From the NCBI GenBank assembly GCA_013316825.1, contig WSLY01000004.1, positions 54,969-118,968 of the forward strand: DNA of 64,000 bases, read 5' to 3'. The stretch's first letter is position 1, and each line of letters opens with the position of its first letter. Of the stretch, positions 1 to 9,024 are shown piece after piece. The position numbers and the translations under genes are program-made. The notes under the pieces are model-generated. The model searched no databases. It was not told the origin of the DNA and saw only the letters and a program-made list of their open reading frames with translations. The stretch comes from Lachnospiraceae bacterium (lineage in GTDB: Bacteria > Bacillota > Clostridia > Lachnospirales > Lachnospiraceae).

Positions 1-2
1 AA

Positions 3-533
3 ATGGCAGGATTTTTAGCAAACTTTTCTAACGTAATCATACCGGTCATTATTTTTTACATAGTGGCATACGGACTGATAAATAAGGTACAGGTGTATGA
101 AGAGTTTATTGGCGGCGCCAAAGAAGGGCTGAAGACGGTGGTGGGGATTCTGCCGACGTTAATAGGGCTGATGGTGGGCGTGGGCGTGCTGCGCGCCTCC
201 GGTTTTATGGGATTTTTAGGCGGACTTTTGGGAAACCTTACAGAAAAAGTGGGGATTCCGGCAGACATCGTTCCGCTGACGCTGGTAAAAATGTTTTCTT
301 CTTCGGCGGCGACAGGACTGGTGCTGGATATTTTCAAGACGCATGGAACGGATTCCTATATCGGTATGCTGACTTCCATCCTGATGAGCTGCACGGAGAC
401 CATTTTTTATACCATGAGCGTCTATTTTCTTGCGGCAAAAGTAACCAAAACCCGTTATACGCTGTCGGGCGCGCTGATTTCCATGCTGGCGGGGCTGTTG
501 GCGAGCGTGGTACTGGCGGGGATGGTAGTCTGA
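3..533 (+). CDS. spmB: Spore maturation protein B
   Basis: Integral membrane protein of the nucleoside recognition (Gate) family. SpmA and SpmB are needed for full dehydration of the spore core and for heat resistance. The 176 residues match the usual SpmB length. Hydrophobic segments lie at about 10-25, 45-75, 115-145 and 155-175. The family-typical stretch around residues 90-105 (VKMFSSSAATGL) is clear, as is the segment near 120-135 (TSILMSCTETIFY). The ATG is two bases from the window edge, so its ribosome site cannot be seen; spmA probably lies just outside. The assignment is secure; the start is likely but unproven. Confidence 0.9.
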   Translation: MAGFLANFSNVIIPVIIFYIVAYGLINKVQVYEEFIGGAKEGLKTVVGILPTLIGLMVGVGVLRASGFMGFLGGLLGNLTEKVGIPADIVPLTLVKMFSSSAATGLVLDIFKTHGTDSYIGMLTSILMSCTETIFYTMSVYFLAAKVTKTRYTLSGALISMLAGLLASVVLAGMVV

Positions 534-560
534 GGCTACGCAGGGCATCGTTCCTTTCGC

Positions 561-1736
561 TTAGTCGCCCGCTTTCTTCGTCTTACGCAAAAGCATTTCA
601 TGCATAACCGCCATAAGCACAAGAAGGAGAAGCAGGTAGACGGGCAGCAGCGCTACATGGATGTGATTTGCAATCAGTCCGAACAGGGGCGGCATCAGAC
701 TGGTGCCCACGTAGGCAAACGCCATCTGTACACCAATGACTGCCTGCGACTTGTCAGCGCCAAAATGTGCAGGTGTGGAGTGGATAATACAGGGGTAGAC
801 AGGCGCGCAGCCGAGTCCTATCAGGACAAGCCCGACAGAAGCGGCAATGCTGCCAAAAGGCAGCAGCAGGGTAAGAATGCCCAGAAAAATGATTACCGCA
901 CCCAGCCGAATCATTTGGATATCGCTAAGCTTTAAGGTGAGAAAACCGCTGAGCGCCCTGCCGCCGGTGATACCGATATAGAACAGAGCGGCATATTCTG
1001 CGGCGGCTTCCGCTGTATAACCGCGAAAGAGCGCCAAATAGCTGCTTGCCCAAAGCCCGGCGGTCTGTTCAAGAGCACAGTAACAGAAAAAGGTAATCAG
1101 GATTGCCTTAGCGCCGGGAATGGCGATAATCTGTTTTAGCGTCAATGCTTTTTCTGCTTTTCCATCTGCCGTTTCCGAGGCTGTGCTGCTGCGCTTTTTC
1201 CAGAGGGGCAGGCTGAAAAACAGTATAATAGTCAGCACGATTTGCAAAAAGGCAATGTAGCGGTAGCCCATATGCCAGCCTTGCCCGCCTGTCAGGGCAT
1301 AGCCCATAATGTAGGGACCAACGGAAGCGCCAATGCCCCACATGCAGTGAAGCCAGCTCATGTGGCGGCTCGCGTAGTGAAGCGCTACATAATTATTGAG
1401 AGAAGCATCCACGCTCCCAGCCCCCAACCCGTAGGGGATTGCCCAGAGGCAGAGCAGCGGGAAAGAGCGGGTGATGGAAAAGCCAAAAAGTGCGAGGGCG
1501 GTCATGGCGACGCTGACCGCCGTAACCATACCGGTTCCGAAACGGCGCGTCAGCCGGTCGCTCTGGAGGCTGGATACGACTGTACCGGCGGAGATAACCA
1601 TTGCAACGATTCCGGCATAGGAAAGGGGCACATGAAATTCCACATACATAGACGGCCAGGCAGAGCCAAGCAGCGCGTCCGGCAGACCGAGACTGATAAA
1701 GGATAAGTAAATAACAGCTAAAAGTAAATGTACCAT
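561..1736 (-). CDS. MFS transporter
   Basis: A 391-residue major facilitator protein with about 12 hydrophobic segments and a hydrophilic central loop near residues 180-200 (LWKKRSS..ETADGKAEK). The loop between segments 2 and 3 (SDRLTRRFGTG, about 59-69) fits the MFS motif A position. The N-terminal motif LGLPDALLGSAWP resembles sugar/fucose-permease-like MFS proteins, but the substrate cannot be read. The start has a good GGAGGA ribosome site about 7 bases upstream. It lies 18 bp downstream of the AEC transporter on the same strand, so the two are probably co-transcribed from the promoter at 2762-2791. Confidence 0.85.
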   Translation of the reverse strand: MVHLLLAVIYLSFISLGLPDALLGSAWPSMYVEFHVPLSYAGIVAMVISAGTVVSSLQSDRLTRRFGTGMVTAVSVAMTALALFGFSITRSFPLLCLWAIPYGLGAGSVDASLNNYVALHYASRHMSWLHCMWGIGASVGPYIMGYALTGGQGWHMGYRYIAFLQIVLTIILFFSLPLWKKRSSTASETADGKAEKALTLKQIIAIPGAKAILITFFCYCALEQTAGLWASSYLALFRGYTAEAAAEYAALFYIGITGGRALSGFLTLKLSDIQMIRLGAVIIFLGILTLLLPFGSIAASVGLVLIGLGCAPVYPCIIHSTPAHFGADKSQAVIGVQMAFAYVGTSLMPPLFGLIANHIHVALLPVYLLLLLVLMAVMHEMLLRKTKKAGD

Positions 1737-1754
1737 AAAGATTCCTCCATATTG

Positions 1755-2702
1755 TTAAATCAGCCCAAGGCTGCGCAGGACAAAGAGCCATAGCGTGATG
1801 GTGACTGAACTGAAAAAGGTAGTTGCAACCACTACGCTGGAAGTCAGGGTTCCCTCATGCCCCATGTTTTTTGCCATAATGTAGCAGCTTACCGTAGTGG
1901 GGGCGCCGAGCATAATCAGGATTGCCACCAGCTTTTCATTCCGAAAGCCTAGGAAGGCGGCAAGGGGAAGAAAGAGAAGAGGCTGCAGCAGCAGCTTTAT
2001 TGTAGAGCAAAATAAGGTGGGCTTTATTTGCTTTAACGCCTTTTTTCCTTCAAAACCGGCGCCGAGACCAATCAGGGCGAGGGGCGTCGCCAAAGAGGAA
2101 ATGTTGTCTACGGACTTACTGATAATAAAAGGAAAACGGATATGCAGGGCAGATACCGCCATACCCAGAAGAATACCGATGATAATGGGGTTTTTAAGGA
2201 TACCCTTTACGGATTTTGACAGCGCCTTTTTGCCAAAGGCTTCCCTGTGGGGACCGGTGAAAGAGAGAATCAGTACGGCGGCAATATTGTACAGGGGCAC
2301 CGTTCCAATTATCATAAGCGGCGCCATGCCTGCGTTTCCGTAGATATTCTGGATAAAAGCGATGCCTAAAACGGCGGCGCTTCCGCGAAAAGAAGCCTGT
2401 ACAAATTCTCCTGCATGTATTTTGTCTCTATAGAAAAAAGCCGTCAGAAGCCAGATAACGGTGATGCAGAAAAGCGTCACCAAAAAGCAATACAACACGT
2501 AACGGGTATCCCAGACAGAATAGAAATCCGAGTCTGCAATATCCCGAAAGAGCAGAACCGGCAGCGTAATCTTAAAATTGAAGGTGTTCAGGGTATTGAC
2601 AAAGGGCTCATCCACAATTTTAAACTGCCGTAAAACATATCCGAGCACCATCAGCAAAAAGACGGGTATGGTTGCATTGAGGCTGAATATCAGATTTTCC
2701 AT
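1755..2702 (-). CDS. AEC (auxin efflux carrier) family transporter
   Basis: A membrane carrier of the AEC/malate-permease family, which exports or exchanges small organic acids or similar compounds. It has 315 residues with about 10 hydrophobic helices. The N-terminal repeat (PVFLLMVLGYVLRQF, about 12-26) and the C-terminal ending with helices and the family-like GAPTTVSCYIMAKNMG motif are clear. I chose the internal ATG at 2702, because it begins with the family-typical MENLIFSLN and has AGGAAAGG upstream; a longer frame reaching 2831 would run through the promoter. It is the first gene of a two-gene unit with the MFS transporter. Substrate unknown. Confidence 0.88.
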   Translation of the reverse strand: MENLIFSLNATIPVFLLMVLGYVLRQFKIVDEPFVNTLNTFNFKITLPVLLFRDIADSDFYSVWDTRYVLYCFLVTLFCITVIWLLTAFFYRDKIHAGEFVQASFRGSAAVLGIAFIQNIYGNAGMAPLMIIGTVPLYNIAAVLILSFTGPHREAFGKKALSKSVKGILKNPIIIGILLGMAVSALHIRFPFIISKSVDNISSLATPLALIGLGAGFEGKKALKQIKPTLFCSTIKLLLQPLLFLPLAAFLGFRNEKLVAILIMLGAPTTVSCYIMAKNMGHEGTLTSSVVVATTFFSSVTITLWLFVLRSLGLI

Positions 2703-2761
2703 AGTAGAAACACGTCCTTTCCTGCCGTAAAGCGGTAACGTTTTGTTTGTTCTAAAGGTAC

Positions 2762-2791
2762 AGTATAGAGCCGTAAGGGAAGGTTTGTCAA
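2762..2791 (-). promoter_or_regulatory. Sigma-A promoter for the AEC/MFS unit
   Basis: On the minus strand, TTGACA (2786-2791) and TATACT (2762-2767) are separated by 18 bp, about 60 bp upstream of the AEC start at 2702. This is close to consensus and lies in the divergent intergenic region. Confidence 0.75.
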
Positions 2792-2901
2792 TGAAAAGGC
2801 GTACCGGGTTTGCAAGAATGGAAAATATCAAATAATGTTAAACAAATTTACAAAGTTATCCGAAATAAATCTTAACAAGAAGAGAAGGTGAAAAGACAAA
2901 G

Positions 2902-3768
2902 ATGAAGATACATTCCTATACGGCGCATTGTACAGGGGAAAGTAAAAATAAGGATGTGGAAGATGGTGCAAAATTCATAACAGAAAAAACATATATGGAC
3001 AGGGCTGCAAGCAGGGAGAAAGTCAATCTGTTTCAAGAGCTGGATAATCACACTTCCATAGAAATTTCCGAAGAGGGGCTTGAGAAGCTGCTCAAAGTGA
3101 AAAATGAAAATCCGGAGAGAAAAATACTGAGCGAGGAAGAAAAGACACAGCTTTTGCGGGATTCGTTGAAGCCGGTGCGGAAGCTGCACCGTATCATTCC
3201 CAATATACAGACGAATGACAAGCTGGAAAAAAGCCTTCAGGGAGCGGACGAGAGCATAGTGGATGCGGCATATGACATTATCAAACATAAGCTGCTGCCG
3301 CATCAGGTGGGGAGTCTGACGGAAAAGGAAAGGCAGGAGCTTATCCTGTCCGGCGTTGCAGATGCAAAACAACTGGCAGGAGAGTTGACTGCCGACAAAG
3401 CGGCGCTTTTCATGGAAGCAATGGAAACTATTGCAAAATACGGCATGAATGGAGAAAAGGACGGTCAGGGAAATGTCACGTATGACATTCGCAAAGGCGC
3501 GATGGTGGGAGCGCCGGACGACTACATAAGCACCGGTGACCTTATGCAAAAAATTGCGCCGCAGCAGTATAAAAAGTATTGTGAAATGATGGCGGAAAGC
3601 CTTGCCCAAAAAGACTATACGCTTCTGATAAAAGCGATGAAATATATGATGGACTGGGAGCAGAGGGCGTACAAAGAAAATCCGCAGCCTTTTGAGGAAG
3701 AAAAGCAGAAACAGGTGGAATGGAAAAGAAATATGGAAAATACCAGACTGGAAATAAGCGGATTTTAA
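2902..3768 (+). CDS. Hypothetical protein, cytoplasmic
   Basis: An unrecognised 288-residue soluble protein without signal peptide or membrane segment. It is highly charged and predicted mostly helical, with many Lys/Glu and Met residues toward the C-terminus (about 190-288). A segment at about 50-60 reads TSIEISEEGLEKL, a phrase seen in several poorly described Lachnospiraceae proteins. The start has an AGAAGGTG ribosome site. It precedes the NimA/APH fusion by 38 bp on the same strand and may be co-transcribed with it. The codon pattern and start site argue that it is real; no function can be given. Confidence 0.7.
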   Translation: MKIHSYTAHCTGESKNKDVEDGAKFITEKTYMDRAASREKVNLFQELDNHTSIEISEEGLEKLLKVKNENPERKILSEEEKTQLLRDSLKPVRKLHRIIPNIQTNDKLEKSLQGADESIVDAAYDIIKHKLLPHQVGSLTEKERQELILSGVADAKQLAGELTADKAALFMEAMETIAKYGMNGEKDGQGNVTYDIRKGAMVGAPDDYISTGDLMQKIAPQQYKKYCEMMAESLAQKDYTLLIKAMKYMMDWEQRAYKENPQPFEEEKQKQVEWKRNMENTRLEISGF

Positions 3769-3806
3769 TTTTTTCCGAAAGAAAAAAGCAGGGAGGAGGA
3801 AGTTGT

Positions 3807-5090
3807 ATGTTCAGGGAAATGAGAAGAGGAAAGCAGGCGCTGCAGAAAAAAGCGTGTGAAGAGGTGTTAAAGCGGGGAACGGCGGGCGTTCTGGCGGTGG
3901 CGGGCGATGACGGGTATCCTTATGCGGTTCCGCTAAGCTATGTTTACGACGCAGAGCATTCCGCACTCTATTTTCACAGTGCATTAAGCGGGCATAAGAT
4001 GGATGCGTTGAAACGAAACGGCAAGGCATCTTTCTGCGTGGTGGACAAGGACAGTGTGGTGCCGAAGGAGTATACTACATATTTTAGAAGTGTCATTGTA
4101 TTTGGGACGGTGCACATTTTGGAGGATGCGCAAGAAAAATATTATGCGATAGAAGCACTGGCGAAAAAGTATGCACCGGACGACAGCAGGGAGGGGCGGG
4201 ATAAGGTCATTGGCGACGGGAGCCGTTTTTGTATGCTGGAATTACAGATAGCGCATATGACAGGTAAGGAGGCGCGGGAGTTAATCGGGCATAAGCTTTC
4301 GGCTGCTGTGGATAAGTGGAAGCTGGAGGAAGTCTCATGCCTGTACGAAAAGGAGACGAGAGCGGTATACAGCGCCTATACAAAAGAGTGGGGAAGCGTT
4401 ATTGTCAAGATAAATGAGGACAAAAAGGAACTGAAATCAGGATATGAAATGCTGCGGGCATTAAACGGGACAGGCTGTTGTCAGGCGTATGCATTTGACG
4501 CAGGAGACGGCACGGCGGTTTTTGAGCAGATTTTTCCGGGAAATACGCTGCGGGAGGAGCAGGACCCGCAAAAGCGTGCGGCAGTTTTTTGTGAAGTTTT
4601 CCAAAAAATTCATGGCGCAGAACTAAGCAGCGGACACGATACTTACATGGACTGGCTGGAAAGGGCAAAGCGGTATTGCAAAGACGGCGGCGCGGCAGTG
4701 GACGTAAGAGAAAAGATGCAGAGGGCTTATCAAATTGGAAAAGAGATGTTTGAGAAATATCCCGAAAGGGTATTGCTGCACGGCGATTTGCATCATGACA
4801 ATATTTTGCTTGGCAGAAGAGGGTACTGTATGATTGACCCAAAAGGCGTCATTGCTCCCGAAATTTTTGACATTCCGAGGTTCCTTTTAAATGAATTTGG
4901 CTATGTTTCCGAAGAAAAGACAAAAACGCATATAAAGATGATGAGCGGACTTTTGGCGCAAAGGACAGGCTATGAGGAAGCGGACATGGAAAAACTGCTT
5001 TTTATGGAAGGTATGCTTGACGTGGTCTGGTGTATGGAGGATGGAGAGGATACGGCAGAACTGTTAAACCGCCTGCGCTGCTTTTGTTAA
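3807..5090 (+). CDS. NimA-like flavin-barrel / aminoglycoside phosphotransferase fusion
   Basis: A 427-residue two-domain protein. Residues about 1-150 match the pyridoxamine-phosphate-oxidase-like split barrel of the NimA (nitroimidazole reductase) type, including the stretch GVLAVAGDDGYPYAVPLSY and a SALSGHKMDAL segment. Residues about 170-427 are a kinase-like phosphotransferase with HGDLHHDN (H325, catalytic D327, N332) and metal-binding MIDPKG (D344), most like the APH(6)/hydroxyurea-kinase group. The start at 3807 is set by GGAGGAGG; an in-frame ATG at 3720 lies inside the previous gene and has no such site. A terminator follows. Both motif sets are intact. The actual substrates are unknown, and resistance is only a possibility. 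Confidence 0.85.
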   Translation: MFREMRRGKQALQKKACEEVLKRGTAGVLAVAGDDGYPYAVPLSYVYDAEHSALYFHSALSGHKMDALKRNGKASFCVVDKDSVVPKEYTTYFRSVIVFGTVHILEDAQEKYYAIEALAKKYAPDDSREGRDKVIGDGSRFCMLELQIAHMTGKEARELIGHKLSAAVDKWKLEEVSCLYEKETRAVYSAYTKEWGSVIVKINEDKKELKSGYEMLRALNGTGCCQAYAFDAGDGTAVFEQIFPGNTLREEQDPQKRAAVFCEVFQKIHGAELSSGHDTYMDWLERAKRYCKDGGAAVDVREKMQRAYQIGKEMFEKYPERVLLHGDLHHDNILLGRRGYCMIDPKGVIAPEIFDIPRFLLNEFGYVSEEKTKTHIKMMSGLLAQRTGYEEADMEKLLFMEGMLDVVWCMEDGEDTAELLNRLRCFC

Positions 5091-5118
5091 AAGCGGCAGG
5101 CGGTTTCCTTCGTCGGTT
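5066..5118 (+). terminator. Intrinsic terminator after the fusion gene
   Basis: An inverted repeat of AAACCGCCTGC and GCAGGCGGTTT flanks a short loop that contains the stop codon; it is followed by a T-rich run. It lies between convergent genes. Confidence 0.75.
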
Positions 5119-6966
5119 TTATTGCTGGTTTTTTAAGGCTTCGCTAATAGTAGAAAAATCTGAAGGGCCGCAATTCAGAAAAAAAGTATGGAACTTTAAA
5201 TCGCTGTATGCCTCTCCCCACTGTGTACGAGCTTCTTCTTTCAGCCTTAAAATTTCCAGATAGCTTAAGTAGTATTTCAGATAATTGGAGGGTTCCTCCG
5301 CAATATAATCATAAATATGGCGCGTGGTTTCTATATCGGTAATACCAAAGGAGGAAAGCACTTCATGAATTTTTTCATAGGAAGCGCCGTCATAGTGGAT
5401 GGCTACATCCAGCAGGGCATACAGGCATAGCTGCATATTGCGGTTATGCTTTTCGATTGTATAGGCATAGGCGGCATTTTCGTCACCTTGCTCGGCTGCC
5501 AGCGCCGCAGCATAATCATAGGAAATAAATTCCACATACAGCGCCCACCCTTCCAGATAACCGCCATAGGAAAGCACCTGGCGGACGAGACTCTGGTCTT
5601 CCTGTCGTAAGGCGCGCTGGCTGTACACGGACTGGTAGAGATGCCCGGGATACCCTTCGTGTGCAAGCGTCGTGTAAAGAGCAAGACCCTCAGGCGTACT
5701 TTTTTCATTGATGTAAATGACGTTATTTTCCGTATCATCCAAAGGCGGAGTCAGGTAAAAGGCAGGGGCACAATAGTCCTGCAGGCTTTCGGAAACCGTC
5801 TTGACAGAAAGGGAGGGAGCATTGTCTCCCCCGAAAATCCCTGACGGAAAAGCAGGAAAATCCCCGCTCATTCGTTTCTGCAAGTCGGCAAGCATATCCT
5901 CCGGTGCAAGCAGCGGAAAAGAATTATCCTGCAAAATCTGTATCCAGAGAGAAACGGAATCTTCTCTTTCGGTAAGCAGTTCATGCAGCATTTGATATTC
6001 TGCCTCAAAGCGAGGATATAAAACAGCTTTGATTTCTTCTATAGTCAGTGCAGAGCCGGTATTTTTCTTTACAAGCCACAGGTAATAATCCCGTCCCAAA
6101 GGAGAGGCGCAGAGTCCTGTCGGTTTGGAAGAGCCGTCTCCCATAAGCAGAAACAGCCCGTCGGCAAGGGATTCATACGCGGGCAGCATAACGGTGGAAA
6201 GCAGGCGGTCGTTTTGCGCTTTGTAGCGCGCGGCATCTTCCTCCGTAATTTTTTTCTCCTGCAGGAGCTTTTCCAGACGCTCCGCAAAGGTAGTCTGTAA
6301 AAAGTGGGTTCCCTGTGCCAGTTCGTCCTTGGAAAGAATGGTATAGCATTGCTCTCTGACCTGCTGAAGGGAGGTGTCTGCCTGCAGCAGACCCGCCGCT
6401 TTTTTCTCCTGCTCGTAGACAAGCAGGGAGGCGAAATAATCGTCTGTCTGTTCCAAAAGGGCAAGGTAGTCCTCTACGTCTGCCGCAGAGCGGAAGGCAT
6501 ACTCGGCAAATAAAATCGGAAGCTGGGACTGCATACCGGATGCAGGGGAGAGAGGTTCGTCATAGTAAGGAAAAGCACCGTTTTCCTTGGCATGGGATAA
6601 GAAACGTTCTAGGAGCGCATAGGTATATTGCTGTTTGTCATCAAGTTCATTTTTATGGATTGCCGAAAGCCGGCTTATGTAATCGTCAAGCGCTGCCGCG
6701 GATGCTTCCCCCAAAGAAGCAGAATAGATGGGAAGCGTGGGCTCATAGCGCGCAATGCCGAAGCTTTCGGGGTCTGCAAGGGTATAGTGCAGGTTTAACG
6801 TATTTCCATACAATTCATTTTGAAAAATATCTTTGGTAAGAACGTCAAATGCCTTTGCATCTTTACCCGAAAAAAACAGAAAAAAGGTCATCAGGGCAAG
6901 TATCGGGAAAAGAAAGTACAAGGGCAGCAGTTTTCTTTTAAAAATATGGTGAAAGAATTTTTTCAT
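5119..6966 (-). CDS. DUF885 family membrane-anchored putative metallopeptidase
   Basis: A 615-residue protein of the DUF885 family, whose members carry an HExxxxH-like zinc-site motif. Here it appears as LAHEGYPGHLYQ in the C-terminal third. An uncleaved signal anchor spans about residues 10-32 (LLPLYFLFPILALMTFFLF), so the bulk should lie outside the membrane. I chose the ATG at 6966, which has GGAAG upstream and gives a Lys-rich N-terminus before the anchor; the frame extends upstream to 7020 without a ribosome site. It is transcribed divergently from the transketolase genes. Peptidase activity is inferred from the family. Confidence 0.85.
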   Translation of the reverse strand: MKKFFHHIFKRKLLPLYFLFPILALMTFFLFFSGKDAKAFDVLTKDIFQNELYGNTLNLHYTLADPESFGIARYEPTLPIYSASLGEASAAALDDYISRLSAIHKNELDDKQQYTYALLERFLSHAKENGAFPYYDEPLSPASGMQSQLPILFAEYAFRSAADVEDYLALLEQTDDYFASLLVYEQEKKAAGLLQADTSLQQVREQCYTILSKDELAQGTHFLQTTFAERLEKLLQEKKITEEDAARYKAQNDRLLSTVMLPAYESLADGLFLLMGDGSSKPTGLCASPLGRDYYLWLVKKNTGSALTIEEIKAVLYPRFEAEYQMLHELLTEREDSVSLWIQILQDNSFPLLAPEDMLADLQKRMSGDFPAFPSGIFGGDNAPSLSVKTVSESLQDYCAPAFYLTPPLDDTENNVIYINEKSTPEGLALYTTLAHEGYPGHLYQSVYSQRALRQEDQSLVRQVLSYGGYLEGWALYVEFISYDYAAALAAEQGDENAAYAYTIEKHNRNMQLCLYALLDVAIHYDGASYEKIHEVLSSFGITDIETTRHIYDYIAEEPSNYLKYYLSYLEILRLKEEARTQWGEAYSDLKFHTFFLNCGPSDFSTISEALKNQQ

Positions 6967-7106
6967 GAAAGGCTTCCGCAGGGTTTTAGTTATATATATG
7001 CCGCCACCGGCGGTGAACATGAATTTTTTAGTTCGCTATGGACGGAAAAGTAAAAGTATGCTAGAGTAGAAGCGTTGAAAGACACAAAGGAAAGGTAGGA
7101 TATAAC

Positions 7107-7946
7107 ATGAAAAATTTAGAACTGCAAAAAACGGCAAATGAAGTCCGCAAGGGCATTGTTACCGCAGTTCATGGTGCAAATGCCGGACATCCCGGCGGCT
7201 CTTTATCTGCGGCGGACATGTTTACATTTCTGTATTTTGAAGAGATGAACATTGACCCTCAAAACCCGCAGATGGAGGAGAGGGACAGGTTTGTGCTTTC
7301 CAAAGGGCATACTGCGCCTGGCCTGTATGCTGCATTGGCAAACAGAGGCTTTTTTCCGGTGGAAGATTTGCCGACGCTGCGCCACTTAGGTTCTTATCTG
7401 CAGGGACATCCCTGTATCCATATTGCAGGTGTGGATATGTCGTCAGGTTCTTTGGGACAGGGCATTTCTGCCGCTGTGGGTATGGCGCTGGCAGCAAAAT
7501 TAGATGGCAGGACATACCGTACCTATACGATGCTGGGCGATGGAGAGCTGGAAGAGGGGCAGGTGTGGGAGGCGGCAATGTTTGCAGGACACAGGAAGCT
7601 TGATAATCTCTGTGTGATTGTGGACAACAATAATCTGCAGATTGACGGTCCCATCAGTGAAGTATGCTCTCCCTATCCCATTGATAAAAAGTTTGAAGCG
7701 TTCAATTTTCATGTGATTCAAATAGATGCGCACGATTTCGACCAAATCAGGGCTGCATTCAAAGAAGCCAGGGAAACAAAGGGCTGCCCGACCTGCATTA
7801 TTATGCACAGCTTAAAGGGCAAGGGCGTATCCTTTATGGAAAACAATGTGGACTGGCACGGTAAGGCTCCCAATGACGAGGAGTATGCGGTTGCTATGGC
7901 GGACCTTGAGAAAATCGGCGAAGAGCTGGAAAAGGCAGGTGAATAA
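7107..7946 (+). CDS. tktA: Transketolase, N-terminal (TPP-binding) subunit
   Basis: The N-terminal half of a split transketolase, which moves two-carbon units between sugar phosphates in the non-oxidative pentose phosphate pathway. At 279 residues it has the split-form length. Visible motifs are NAGHPGGSLSAAD near the start, SKGHTAPGLYA, and the thiamine-diphosphate motif GDGELEEGQVWEA followed by DNNNLQIDG. It starts after AAGGTAGGA and is separated from the C-terminal subunit by 2 bp, so the two are translationally linked and form one enzyme. Confidence 0.94.
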   Translation: MKNLELQKTANEVRKGIVTAVHGANAGHPGGSLSAADMFTFLYFEEMNIDPQNPQMEERDRFVLSKGHTAPGLYAALANRGFFPVEDLPTLRHLGSYLQGHPCIHIAGVDMSSGSLGQGISAAVGMALAAKLDGRTYRTYTMLGDGELEEGQVWEAAMFAGHRKLDNLCVIVDNNNLQIDGPISEVCSPYPIDKKFEAFNFHVIQIDAHDFDQIRAAFKEARETKGCPTCIIMHSLKGKGVSFMENNVDWHGKAPNDEEYAVAMADLEKIGEELEKAGE

Positions 7947-7948
7947 CA

Positions 7949-8896
7949 ATGGCAGAGGAAAAGATAATCAAAAAAGTTGCGACCAGAGAGAGCTACGGCA
8001 ATGCGTTAAAGGAGCTGGCGGAAGAATTTCCTAATTTGGTGGTTTTGGACGCAGACCTTGCGGCGGCAACCAAGACCGGTATTTTTAAAAAGGCATATCC
8101 GGAGCGTCACATTGACTGCGGCATTGCAGAATGCAATATGGTAGGCATTGCGGCAGGCCTTGCTGCTGTGGGCAAGATTCCGTTTGTGAGTTCTTTTGCC
8201 ATGTTTGCGGCAGGCCGTGCTTTTGAGCAGGTGCGCAATTCCGTAGGATACCCTCATTTAAATGTCAAAATCGGAGCGACCCATGCGGGCATTTCCGTGG
8301 GAGAAGATGGCGCGACGCACCAGTGTAATGAAGACTTGGCGCTGATGCGCACCATACCCGGGATGGTAGTGATGTGTCCTTCCGATGATGTGGAGGCGCG
8401 TGCGGCAGTCCGTGCTGCGCTGGAATATGAAGGACCTGTTTACTTGAGGTTCGGGCGTGCGGCGGTACCTGTGATTAACGACAGGCCGGATTACCATTTT
8501 GAAATCGGAAAGGGGACGATTGTCAGGGAAGGCAGCGACGTTACGATTGTGGCGACGGGCATCGGTGTGGATTCCGCGCTGGGAGCAGCCAAAATGCTGG
8601 AAAAAGAGGGTGTCAATGCCGAAGTTGTCAATATCTGCACAATCAAACCGCTTGATGAAGAGTTGATTGTAAGCAGCGCAAAAAAGACAGGAAAAGTAGT
8701 TACAGTGGAAGAGCACTCTGTCATTGGCGGGCTTGGCAGCGCAGTCTGCGATGCGCTCTGCAAGCATTATCCGGTGCCTGTGTGCAAAATAGGTATGCAG
8801 GATGTGTTTGGCGAGTCCGGCTCGGCAGCGGCATTGATTGAAAAGTATGGTCTGGACGCAAAAGGCGTTTATCAGACCGTAAAAGCATTTATCTAA
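7949..8896 (+). CDS. tktB: Transketolase, C-terminal subunit
   Basis: The C-terminal half of the split transketolase (pyrimidine-binding and C-terminal domains), 315 residues. Family motifs include DADLAAATKTG, the FxxFAAGRAFEQVRNS region with the conserved glutamate (GIAECNMVG), and the C-terminal VVTVEEHSVIGGLGSAV. It directly follows the N-terminal subunit, and the two products should form a heteromeric enzyme. The alternative, a 1-deoxyxylulose-5-phosphate synthase half, is unlikely given the split organisation and partner. Confidence 0.93.
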   Translation: MAEEKIIKKVATRESYGNALKELAEEFPNLVVLDADLAAATKTGIFKKAYPERHIDCGIAECNMVGIAAGLAAVGKIPFVSSFAMFAAGRAFEQVRNSVGYPHLNVKIGATHAGISVGEDGATHQCNEDLALMRTIPGMVVMCPSDDVEARAAVRAALEYEGPVYLRFGRAAVPVINDRPDYHFEIGKGTIVREGSDVTIVATGIGVDSALGAAKMLEKEGVNAEVVNICTIKPLDEELIVSSAKKTGKVVTVEEHSVIGGLGSAVCDALCKHYPVPVCKIGMQDVFGESGSAAALIEKYGLDAKGVYQTVKAFI

Positions 8897-9024
8897 AGAA
8901 GCACTGATGCAGTCAGAGTTTTCTAAAAAGAGATATTTTCCATAAAAACCTCTCTCCTATCCGTATCTTTAAGTAGAAAGTGCTGTCCGTTGGGCGGCAG
9001 GAGCGGACAGAAGGGAGGTTTTTT

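Noticed and set aside
2872..3609. Long minus-strand frame of 245 codons opposite the hypothetical gene
   Set aside because: It has no ribosome site, is rich in Phe/Cys/His as expected for a shadow frame, and overlaps a better plus-strand gene with a clear start.
3720..3806. Upstream in-frame ATG for the NimA/APH fusion
   Set aside because: It overlaps the previous gene and lacks a ribosome site, while 3807 has an excellent one.
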